A stretch of DNA of 5,307 bases from Brachybacterium sp. (GTDB lineage: Bacteria > Actinomycetota > Actinomycetes > Actinomycetales > Dermabacteraceae): the NCBI GenBank assembly GCA_030451965.1, contig JAKDNE010000235.1, positions 1 through 5,307 of the forward strand, given 5' to 3'. The number at the start of each line of letters is the position of its first letter. Within the stretch, counting starts at the first letter, position 1. The position numbers were made by a program, and so were the translations under genes. Below, piece after piece: positions 1 to 5,307 of the stretch. The notes beneath the pieces are model-generated. The model was not told the DNA's origin, made no database searches, and saw only the letters and a program-made list of their open reading frames with translations.

Positions 1-1179
1 GGGGTCCGCACCGGAGGTCCCGGCCGCAGTGCCGCCGACGTCGTCGGACCCGTCCCCTCCCCCGGCGCCTGCGCCCGCCGCACCGCCCGAGCCAGGCACT
101 GAGTCGGCTCCCGCGGACCCTGCGTTCGCTCCGGACCGGGTCAGCGCCTTCGGCGTCCTGCGGGGGCGGCCGTACTGCAGGGAGTTCAGCAGCACCGCGA
201 CGACGATGACGGCGCCGACGAAGACGGTCTGCCAGTAGGCGGAGACGCCGATGAGCACGAGCCCGTCGGAGAGGAAGCCGATCACGAAGGCACCCAGCAG
301 AGTGCCGCGCACGGTGCCCCGGCCTCCGGAGAGGGCCGCTCCGCCGATGACGACGCCGGCGATCGCGGTCAGCTCATAGGTGTTGCCGGCCGTGGGGCTG
401 GCGCTGGTCAGGGTCGAGGCGAGGATCAGGCCGGCCACCGCCGAGCACAGCCCGGAGACGACATACACCCACACGGTCACCGAGCGCACCGGGACGCCGG
501 AGAGCTGGGCGGCGCGCTCGTTGCCGCCGGTCGCGTAGAGCCAGCGGCCGAAGGTGGTCCGTCCCAGGACGACGGCGATGATCAGAGCGATCGCGGCCAT
601 GATCAGCACGCCGGCGGGGATGCCGAGGATGCGGTTGAAGCCGAGCCACTCGAAACCGGTGTTGCCCAGAGCTTCGTCCCCGGAGAGGTCGTTGAGGGTC
701 CGGCCATTGGTCATCAGCAGCGCGAAGCCGCGGATCACGTAGAGCATCCCGAGGGTCGCGACGAACGGGGCGACCCTGAACTTCGCCACCAGGACGCCGT
801 TCAGCGCTCCGATCAACCCGCCCAGCACGACCGCGATCAGCACCGAGGCGGCGACGTTCGGGTAGAGCGTCACCCCGAAGATGTCCAGCTCCACCCCGCG
901 CAGGAGGAAGCCGCCGATGACCGCCGTGAACCCGAGGGTGGAGCCGACCGACAGGTCGATCCCGCCGGTGAGCACCACGAGCAGCTGGCCCAGGGACAGC
1001 AGCGCGAAGATCGCCACATGCGAGGACATGATCAGCAGGTTGTTGACCGTGAGGAAGTTGGGCGAGAGCAGCGAGAAGACGACGATGATCAGCGCGAGGG
1101 CGAGGAACGCCCGTCCTTCGAGCAGGAGCTTCGAGAGGTCGAGCTTCTTCGCGGAGTCGCCGGCGGCGAGGGAGGTCAT
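1..1179 (-). CDS. RbsC-type sugar ABC transporter permease, 3' end cut by window edge
   Basis: Inner-membrane permease of a sugar (CUT2/ribose-type) ABC importer; it would form the channel with the ATPase encoded just upstream. The frame is open from the ATG at 1179 to base 1 without a stop, giving 393 residues so far. The core has about ten hydrophobic segments, roughly residues 24-40, 54-71, 82-95, 110-131, 137-155, 186-206, 233-256, 268-286, 290-312 and 316-332. Family hallmarks are GGIDLSVGS (72-80), the cytoplasmic-loop motif GGNERAAQLSGV (218-229) that contacts the ATPase, and the AGVVIGGAALSGGRGT stretch (274-289). Family members usually end shortly after the last helix, at about 320-350 residues. 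Here a hydrophilic, Gly/Ala/Ser/Asp-rich tail starts near 338 and is still running at the edge. The start lies 26 nt after the ATPase stop, with GGA-type ribosome-binding sequences 6-11 nt upstream, so it belongs to the same operon. Family assignment is firm; the substrate is inferred from the neighbouring dehydrogenase. Confidence 0.93.
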   Translation of the reverse strand, partial: MTSLAAGDSAKKLDLSKLLLEGRAFLALALIIVVFSLLSPNFLTVNNLLIMSSHVAIFALLSLGQLLVVLTGGIDLSVGSTLGFTAVIGGFLLRGVELDIFGVTLYPNVAASVLIAVVLGGLIGALNGVLVAKFRVAPFVATLGMLYVIRGFALLMTNGRTLNDLSGDEALGNTGFEWLGFNRILGIPAGVLIMAAIALIIAVVLGRTTFGRWLYATGGNERAAQLSGVPVRSVTVWVYVVSGLCSAVAGLILASTLTSASPTAGNTYELTAIAGVVIGGAALSGGRGTVRGTLLGAFVIGFLSDGLVLIGVSAYWQTVFVGAVIVVAVLLNSLQYGRPRRTPKALTRSGANAGSAGADSVPGSGGAAGAGAGGGDGSDDVGGTAAGTSGADP

Positions 1180-1205
1180 GGTGCGTTCCGTTCCTGGATG
1201 CTGGT

Positions 1206-2762
1206 TCACGGGGTGAGGACTTCGCCGGACGCGGCCATGACGTCGGCCTTCGCCGCGTCGGGCCCGAACTCGGCCGAGATGCGTCCACGGTGGAGCACGA
1301 CGATGCGATGCGCGATGGCGAAGCACTCGTCGATCTCCGAGGTGGTGTAGACGACGGCGAGGCCGTCGCGCGCCCGGTCGGCGAGCAGGCCGAACACCTC
1401 GGCCTTTGCGCCGACGTCGATCCCGCGGCTGGGCTCGTCCAGGAGCATCACCCCGGGATTCGTGGCGAGGATCTTGCCGAGCACGACCTTCTGCTGATTG
1501 CCGCCGGACAGGGATCCGATGGGAACCCCCGGGCCCGGTGCCTTGACCGTGACGTCCTTGATCAGTCCCGTGGCCAAGGCGTGCTCCTTGCGTCGGGACG
1601 TGAATCCGCGACGCAGGAACTGCTTGATGCTGGCCAGGGTGAGGTTCTGGCCGACGGACATGGTCTGGACCAGTCCGTCGCGCTGACGGTCCTCGGGCAC
1701 CAGTCCGATGCCCATCGCCAAGCGCTCGCGGATGGACTCGCCCGCCAGCTCGCGCCCCTGGTAGACGATGCGACCGCCGATGACGTCGCCGCGGCCGGCG
1801 ACCGCCTCGAGCGCCTCGGTGCGGCCGGCGCCCATGAGCCCGTAGAGGCAGACGATCTCGCCGGAGCGCACCTGGAGGGACAGGCCGTCGACGACGGCGC
1901 GCTCGGAGTTCTCGGGGTCGCGGAGGGTGAGGGACTCGACCGAGAGCACCGGCTCGCCGAAGGCATAGCCCGTGGGCGGCGCCCCGAGGTCGAAGTTCTC
2001 CCCCACCATGTGCCGCACGATCCACTCGAGGTCGATCTCCTCGCGGTCACCCCGAGCGGTGATGCTGCCGTCCCGCAGCACCACGGCATGGTCGGTGACC
2101 CGCAGAGCCTCCTCCAGGTGATGCGAGATGTAGACCAGCGACACCCCGCGGGAGGTGAGCTCCTCGATGATGCCGAAGAGGTTCTCGACCTCCTTCGCGG
2201 CCAGCGCCGACGTGGGCTCGTCCATGATCAGGATGCGGGCGTCGATCGAGAGCGCCCGGGCGATCTCGATGATCTGCTGCTGGCCCACGCGCAGGTCCCC
2301 GACGTCGGTGGAGGGGTCCACGTCCAGCTTCATGTCCGCCAGCAGCGCGGCCGTCTGCCGGGTCTCCTCGGCGTAGTCGACGCCGGTGGCGGTGGTGATC
2401 TCCCGGCCCAGGAAGATGTTGTCGCGCACCGAGAGGTTCGGGGCGAGGCTCAGCTCCTGGTGGATGATCGCGATCCCGTGATCGCGCGCATCGGTGGTGG
2501 TGGCCAGGGTGAGGGGCTCGCCGTCCAGGACGATGCGGCCCGAGGTCGGCTGTTCGACCCCGGAAAGGATCTTCATCAGCGTCGACTTGCCGGCGCCGTT
2601 CTCCCCGAACAGCGTGGTGACCTTCCCGCGGTGCACACCGAAGTTCACCCCCTTGAGCGCTCGGGTGCCGCCGTAGTTCTTGACGATGTCCTGCGCCTGC
2701 AGGACGACGTCTCCGGCGTCGGCTGCGCCGGGCGCGGGGCTGCGATCGGCCGCGGTGTTCAC
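1206..2762 (-). CDS. RbsA-type sugar ABC transporter ATP-binding protein (two fused ATPase domains)
   Basis: Cytoplasmic ATPase that powers a CUT2-family sugar or polyol importer; 518 residues, the normal length for RbsA/XylG/MglA-type proteins with two ATPase domains in one chain. Domain 1 (about 20-260) has Walker A GENGAGKST (53-61), a relaxed signature LRVGQQQ (157-163), Walker B RILIMDEPTSAL (176-187) and switch histidines in YISHH (211-215). Domain 2 (about 270-518) has a degenerate Walker A GLMGAGRTE (308-316, Arg for Lys), a canonical signature LSGGNQQ (418-424), Walker B VMLLDEPSRGID (438-449) and TTSE where a switch His would sit. This asymmetry is usual in the family. I chose the GTG at 2762 because it gives a four-base GTGA overlap with the stop of the DUF2291 gene and has GGAGG at 2767-2771. 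An in-frame GTG at 2795 would add 11 residues but has no properly spaced Shine-Dalgarno. Translational coupling with the gene before it is likely. Confidence 0.95.
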   Translation of the reverse strand: MNTAADRSPAPGAADAGDVVLQAQDIVKNYGGTRALKGVNFGVHRGKVTTLFGENGAGKSTLMKILSGVEQPTSGRIVLDGEPLTLATTTDARDHGIAIIHQELSLAPNLSVRDNIFLGREITTATGVDYAEETRQTAALLADMKLDVDPSTDVGDLRVGQQQIIEIARALSIDARILIMDEPTSALAAKEVENLFGIIEELTSRGVSLVYISHHLEEALRVTDHAVVLRDGSITARGDREEIDLEWIVRHMVGENFDLGAPPTGYAFGEPVLSVESLTLRDPENSERAVVDGLSLQVRSGEIVCLYGLMGAGRTEALEAVAGRGDVIGGRIVYQGRELAGESIRERLAMGIGLVPEDRQRDGLVQTMSVGQNLTLASIKQFLRRGFTSRRKEHALATGLIKDVTVKAPGPGVPIGSLSGGNQQKVVLGKILATNPGVMLLDEPSRGIDVGAKAEVFGLLADRARDGLAVVYTTSEIDECFAIAHRIVVLHRGRISAEFGPDAAKADVMAASGEVLTP

Positions 2763-3433
2763 TGGACCTCCAACGAGACCGGGGTGACGAGCCACCCCTC
2801 GGGATTGATGGCGGTGAACGCCCCGGTCACGGTGACGGTCTCGCCGGACAGCGCGCTCGGGTCGATCGGGTCCAGGACCTGCTTCTTCATCTCCTCGTTG
2901 AGCGCGGCCCCGGCGTCCTGGTACTCGATCTGGTTGGTGAACTGGCTGAAGCCGTACTCTCCGGTCGCATCGCGCAGCTCGGTGCCGTTGATGGCGGGAC
3001 CGGTCTGGATGCGCACGGTCACGTCCTCGGGCATGCCCTCGACGGCGACCTCGTAGATGCCGCCGGAGCCCTCGCCGACGGTGCCGGTGAAGGTGGTGTT
3101 GTAGACGACCTGACCGGCCGTCTCCACGCCGTGCTCCTCGGCGGCGGCCTCCGGGTCCGCGGCGATGGCCTCGGCGAGCTCGGGGGCGGGCACGGCGCGG
3201 TCGGTGATCTCCTGCTGGACGGTCGGGAACTGCTCCGCGCCGAAGGTGGCCTTGTCGAAGGCCTGTGGCCCGGCGACCTGCTCCTCGGCGCCCTCGGGCA
3301 CGACCTTCGTGCCGAGGACGACCACGAGCAGACCGATCACGGTCAGAGCGACTGCCGCCCAGCGACCCAGGTGCTTCTTCGGCGTCCTCGCACGTTGCGG
3401 GGTCTGCGGTGCCGCGGCCGTTGCAGTGGTCAT
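2759..3433 (-). CDS. DUF2291 family membrane-anchored protein, sugar ABC transporter-associated
   Basis: A 224-residue protein recognisable as DUF2291 from its conserved block: IQTGPAINGTELRDATG (142-158) followed by FSQFTNQIEYQ (162-172) and ALN (177-179), with a terminal GAFTAINPEGWLVTPVSLEV part (204-223). The N-terminus is basic and Ala/Pro-rich (1-24), then one hydrophobic helix (about 25-42) and an acidic, presumably extracytoplasmic domain. Members are often called predicted lipoproteins, but this one contains no cysteine at all, so it cannot carry a lipobox; it should stay attached through its uncleaved helix. The biochemical role of DUF2291 is not known to me; the family recurrently sits beside CUT2-type sugar transporter genes, so an accessory role in uptake is an inference. 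The ATG is preceded by GGAAAGG (3440-3446) at a 6-nt spacing. Its stop overlaps the ATPase start. Confidence 0.9.
   Translation of the reverse strand: MTTATAAAPQTPQRARTPKKHLGRWAAVALTVIGLLVVVLGTKVVPEGAEEQVAGPQAFDKATFGAEQFPTVQQEITDRAVPAPELAEAIAADPEAAAEEHGVETAGQVVYNTTFTGTVGEGSGGIYEVAVEGMPEDVTVRIQTGPAINGTELRDATGEYGFSQFTNQIEYQDAGAALNEEMKKQVLDPIDPSALSGETVTVTGAFTAINPEGWLVTPVSLEVQ
2767..2771 (-). promoter_or_regulatory. Ribosome-binding site deciding the ATPase start
   Basis: GGAGG lies inside the end of the DUF2291 coding region, 4 nt before the GTG at 2762. The spacing is short but workable. Together with the GTGA stop/start overlap it argues for this start over the in-frame GTG at 2795, and for re-initiation by ribosomes finishing DUF2291. 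Confidence 0.6.
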
Positions 3434-3536
3434 GCTGAGCCTTTCCAGTCGGGTGCCCGGGCGGTGTCCGCTGAGGGGCGTCGATGCCGGTCGATGATCG
3501 AGGACGGTCTCCGCGCGGCGCGGGGCCGGCCGAGCG

Positions 3537-3593
3537 GGGCCGGTGACACCGCGGTCGGGATGTCAGGTGACGATCCGACCGCGGTACCGGCCC
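3537..3593 (-). other. Large intergenic hairpin between dehydrogenase and DUF2291 genes
   Basis: A 57-nt inverted repeat. Outer arms 3537-3544 and 3586-3593 pair over 8 bp (GGGCCGGT/ACCGGCCC). After a 3-nt bulge (3545-3547), inner arms 3548-3558 and 3575-3585 pair over 11 bp (ACCGCGGTCGG/CCGACCGCGGT). A 1-nt bulge and a 2-bp AT step close an 11-nt loop. In the transcript it begins 38 nt after the dehydrogenase stop. No T-run follows, so it is not a classical intrinsic terminator; it could be a T-less terminator or attenuator, an RNA processing or stability element that sets the dehydrogenase to transporter ratio, or a DNA-level binding site. Confidence 0.6.
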
Positions 3594-3612
3594 GAGCTGC
3601 CGTGCCGCACGT

Positions 3613-3627
3613 CACCGGGTGCCGGTG
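3613..3627 (-). other. Small hairpin just after the dehydrogenase stop codon
   Basis: CACCGG, 3-nt loop, CCGGTG: a perfect 6-bp stem starting 3 nt after the dehydrogenase stop codon. No T-tract follows. It is one of a cluster of dyads in this 197-nt gap, next to the larger stem at 3537-3593 and the odd palindrome CGTGCcGCACG at 3601-3611. It may take part in termination or transcript protection, but such short GC-rich stems also arise by chance at this base composition. Confidence 0.35.
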
Positions 3628-3630
3628 GGG

Positions 3631-4719
3631 TCAGGTGCCGGGCAGAAGCGAGACCTTCACCGAGGCGCCGGCGGAGTCGGCGACCGTGTCGAGGGCCTTC
3701 TGGACGTCCTGCAGGCCGAACTGATGGGTGCAGATCTCCTCGAGCGGCAGGACGCCGGACTCGATGATCTTGATGGCGGCCGGCCAGCAGTGCGGGCCGA
3801 GGTGGGCGCCGAGGACGTCCAGCTCCTTGTCGTCGGAGATGATCGACCAGTCGACCGAGACGTTCTCCTTGAACACCGAGTACTCGACGTAGCGACCCAG
3901 CTTGCGCAGCAGGTTCAGCCCCTGGCCGACGGCGCTGGGGTGGCCGGTGCACTCGATGTACACGTCGGCGCCGTACCCGCCGGTCAGAGCACGGATCTCC
4001 TCGTAGACATCGACTTTCGAGGGGTTCAGGGTGAGGTCGGCGCCGCACTTGGCCGCCAGCGCCAGCTTGTTCTCGTCGAAGTCGAGCGCGATGACCATCT
4101 TGGGCGTCTTGTGGACCGCGCCGATGATCGCCCCGAGGCCGATGGGGCCGGCACCGGCCACCACCACGACGTCGTCGAAGGTGAGCTGGGCGCGCTCGAC
4201 GGCGTGCAGGGAGCACGACAGCGGCTCGGCGAAGGCGGCGTGGTGCGGGGGGATCTCCTTGGAGATCTTGTGGGCACGGGCGAGGGGCGGGACGATCATG
4301 TACTCGGCCATGCCGCCGTCGTAGTGCTTGAACCCGAACATATCGTGAGGGCCGCACATCCAGTACCAGCCGCGCTGGCAGTACAAGCACTCGCCGCAGG
4401 GGACGATCTGCTCGACCACGATGCGGTCACCGAGCTCGACGCCGTGGAGCGAGAGGGCCTCGGCAGAGCCCGAGACGATCTCGCCGGTGATCTCGTGGCC
4501 GGGGGTGATCCCGGGCTCGACCCAGCGCTCACGGTTCTCGTCGCCCCAGAACTTGGCGGCACCGGCGTAGGCCTTGAGATCGCTCGCGCAGACGCCGACG
4601 GCCTCGACCTTGATCAGCAGCTCGTCGGCGGCGGGGGTGGGCACGGCCCTGTTCTCGAGCCGGTAGTCCTCCGGGGCATGCATGACCACGGCCTGCATGG
4701 TCGTCGGGGTCTCGCTCAT
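3631..4719 (-). CDS. eltD: Zinc- and NAD-dependent polyol dehydrogenase, probable erythritol/L-threitol dehydrogenase
   Basis: Medium-chain alcohol dehydrogenase of the sorbitol/threonine dehydrogenase type, 362 residues, full length. Catalytic zinc ligands are C44 (in VCASD), H75-E76 (PGHE) and probably E165 (AEPLSCS). The structural zinc site is C108, C111, C114 and C122. The Rossmann motif is GAGPIG (189-194), and D213 at the end of the next strand favours NAD over NADP. The stretches around 165-196, 250-281 and 286-335 (e.g. NLLRKLGRYVEY, SIISDDKELDVLGAHLGP) closely match, from memory, the Mycolicibacterium smegmatis EltD protein, which oxidises erythritol and L-threitol to erythrulose. 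The substrate therefore rests on recalled resemblance; another C4-C6 polyol is possible. The start at 4719 has AAGGAG 10 nt upstream; an internal ATG (Met8) lacks a ribosome-binding site. It is the first gene after the promoter at 4810-4838 and lies between a SorC regulator and a sugar ABC transporter, which supports a catabolic role. Confidence 0.9.
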   Translation of the reverse strand: MSETPTTMQAVVMHAPEDYRLENRAVPTPAADELLIKVEAVGVCASDLKAYAGAAKFWGDENRERWVEPGITPGHEITGEIVSGSAEALSLHGVELGDRIVVEQIVPCGECLYCQRGWYWMCGPHDMFGFKHYDGGMAEYMIVPPLARAHKISKEIPPHHAAFAEPLSCSLHAVERAQLTFDDVVVVAGAGPIGLGAIIGAVHKTPKMVIALDFDENKLALAAKCGADLTLNPSKVDVYEEIRALTGGYGADVYIECTGHPSAVGQGLNLLRKLGRYVEYSVFKENVSVDWSIISDDKELDVLGAHLGPHCWPAAIKIIESGVLPLEEICTHQFGLQDVQKALDTVADSAGASVKVSLLPGT

Positions 4720-4729
4720 CTGGACACAT

Positions 4730-4735
4730 CTCCTT
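4730..4735 (-). promoter_or_regulatory. Ribosome-binding site of the dehydrogenase gene
   Basis: AAGGAG on the minus strand lies 10 nt before the ATG at 4719. It supports that start over the internal Met8 codon, which has no such sequence at a usable distance. Confidence 0.6.
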
Positions 4736-4809
4736 CGATACGTTCCGCGCGCTGCTCTCGCGGCAGCCGACCTCGGGCCCGTCGTGGTGGCGCGACCCGT
4801 TATCCGGTG

Positions 4810-4838
4810 AGCCTAGACACCCCGCGCACATTCGTCAA
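4810..4838 (-). promoter_or_regulatory. Predicted sigma70-type promoter for the dehydrogenase operon
   Basis: On the minus strand, TTGACG (4838-4833) is separated by exactly 17 nt from TAGGCT (4815-4810), a good match to the vegetative actinobacterial consensus. Transcription would begin near 4803, leaving an untranslated leader of about 84 nt before the dehydrogenase ATG at 4719. It is the only convincing promoter in the window and may drive the dehydrogenase, DUF2291, ATPase and permease genes together. Predicted by eye only. Confidence 0.65.
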
Positions 4839-4848
4839 GCACAAATGT
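4828..4848. promoter_or_regulatory. Candidate operator palindrome overlapping the -35 box
   Basis: Imperfect inverted repeat: ACATTCGT, 5-nt spacer, ACAAATGT, with 7 of 8 arm positions complementary. It contains the whole -35 element (4833-4838), a place where a bound protein would block RNA polymerase. An alternative, shorter dyad centred in GAACATTTGTGC (minus strand, 4839-4850) overlaps its right arm. The neighbouring SorC-family regulator is the obvious candidate binder (inference). The AT-rich patch stands out in an otherwise GC-rich region. Confidence 0.45.
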
Positions 4849-4879
4849 TCCAGATGGTGCGGGAGCAGGGTTCGACGGC

Positions 4880-5307
4880 TCAGCGCTCCCCGTCGGCCTG
4901 TGCGAGCACCGCCTCCGCGGTGAGCGCGTCGGTGATCAGCGTGGTGAACAGGCCGGTCCGCGCCCCGGCCCGGATCGACGACACCTTCTCGCCGCCCGCG
5001 GCCAGGGCGATCGAGGTCGGGATCGCTCGCAGCTGCTCCACCGAGGGGCGCACCAGCCGATCCGACCCCGGATAGAGCACCTCCTTGCCGTCGGCGTCGA
5101 AGAAATGCAGGCAGAGATCACCCACTGCCCCCCGCAGCCCCGTGTCCTCGCGCGGGACCACCGAGGTCAGCGACTCACGGCGGGCGTAGGGCGAGCCGAT
5201 CCCGGTCACGAGCACCCGAGCGCGCGTCCACAGGTCCGTGATCTCCATGAAGCTGGGATCGGCCTGCAGAGATCGCCACAGGCTGGGGCTGGGCAGGGCG
5301 GGCGCGA
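4880..5307 (-). CDS. SorC/DeoR-family sugar-binding transcriptional regulator, 5' end cut by window edge
   Basis: The last 141 residues of a SorC-type regulator; the family is normally about 310-340 residues, so the N-terminal helix-turn-helix and the first half of the ligand domain lie beyond base 5307. The visible part is the C-terminal half of the sugar-phosphate-binding domain: LWTRARVLVTGIGSP (visible residues 25-39), GAVGDLCLHFFDADGKEV (59-76), the R..RPSVEQLRAIP segment (83-95), the AAGGEKVSSIRAGARTGL loop and helix (101-118) and LITDALTAEAVL (122-133). These are typical of the NagB-like effector fold that binds phosphorylated sugars. The Met at 5248 is internal: the frame continues upstream to the edge (LWRSLQADPSFM) and matches the family there. 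The effector is unknown. Its position 160 nt before the polyol dehydrogenase gene suggests it controls that operon. Confidence 0.9.
   Translation of the reverse strand, partial: APALPSPSLWRSLQADPSFMEITDLWTRARVLVTGIGSPYARRESLTSVVPREDTGLRGAVGDLCLHFFDADGKEVLYPGSDRLVRPSVEQLRAIPTSIALAAGGEKVSSIRAGARTGLFTTLITDALTAEAVLAQADGER

Noticed and set aside
29..238. A 69-codon plus-strand frame starting with a Pro/Ala/Ser-rich stretch.
   Set aside because: It is the reverse complement of the Gly/Ala-rich tail of the permease, and no separate evidence supports it.
374..1288. A 304-codon minus-strand frame across the permease gene.
   Set aside because: It is out of frame with the permease and its translation is Arg/Pro-rich; the frame starting at 1179 gives clear transmembrane helices and permease motifs.
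1206..2762. Degenerate second ATPase domain (GAGRT in place of GAGKS/T, no switch His) as a sign of decay.
   Set aside because: This asymmetry is normal for RbsA/MglA/XylG-type proteins and does not indicate a pseudogene.
1290..3056. A 588-codon open frame on the plus strand opposite the ATPase and DUF2291 genes.
   Set aside because: It is an antisense shadow of high-GC coding sequence: its residues are dominated by D, G, R, L, V and A with no recognisable domain, while the minus strand encodes textbook ABC ATPase motifs.
3491..3501. TCGATgATCGA palindrome in the leader of the DUF2291 gene as a second operator.
   Set aside because: Arms of only 5 bp, unrelated to the dyad at 4828-4848, and no promoter nearby; chance is a sufficient explanation.
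3434..3630. A separate promoter for the transporter genes in the intergenic gap.
   Set aside because: I found no acceptable -35/-10 pair on the minus strand; the region is nearly all GC-rich dyads. A non-consensus promoter cannot be excluded by eye.
3619..4923. A 434-codon open frame on the plus strand opposite the dehydrogenase gene.
   Set aside because: Low-complexity D/G/L/V-rich translation with no family motif; it spans the dehydrogenase gene, its promoter and the end of the regulator, which are all well supported on the minus strand.
4880..5248. Treating the Met at 5248 as the start of a complete 122-residue protein.
   Set aside because: The frame is open to the window edge and the upstream residues fit the SorC domain, so this is a truncated view of a larger gene.

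Overview
The window is about 70% GC with strongly G/C-biased third codon positions, which points to a high-GC actinobacterium. Protein resemblance and style suggest the Micrococcales or a relative (inference; genus not determined). All five recognisable genes lie on the minus strand, so transcription runs from the right end to the left end. There are no RNA genes, mobile elements or CRISPR arrays that I can see.

In order of transcription: (1) 4880-5307, the C-terminal effector-binding part of a SorC/DeoR-type sugar-responsive regulator, whose DNA-binding N-terminus is cut off by the window edge. (2) 4720-4879, an intergenic region with a good sigma70-type promoter (TTGACG, 17-bp spacer, TAGGCT) and an imperfect palindrome over the -35 box. 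(3) 3631-4719, a zinc- and NAD-dependent medium-chain polyol dehydrogenase that most resembles actinobacterial erythritol/L-threitol dehydrogenase (EltD). (4) 3434-3630, a 197-nt gap dense in inverted repeats, including one 57-nt stem. (5) 2759-3433, a DUF2291 membrane-anchored extracytoplasmic protein. (6) 1206-2762, an RbsA-type double ABC ATPase whose GTG start overlaps the DUF2291 stop codon. (7) 1-1179, an RbsC-type permease that runs off the left edge and carries an unusual Gly/Ala-rich C-terminal extension.

Together these form a polyol uptake and oxidation module: the transporter imports a sugar alcohol, probably a four-carbon one such as erythritol or threitol; the dehydrogenase oxidises it to the ketose (erythrulose if the assignment is right); and the SorC protein probably senses the sugar, more likely a phosphorylated intermediate, and controls the promoter in front of the dehydrogenase. 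The substrate-binding protein, kinase and isomerases needed for a complete pathway are not in the window and would be expected on either side. The architecture is that of a known type of catabolic locus. The least explained elements are the permease tail, the cysteine-free DUF2291 protein and the structured intergenic region.
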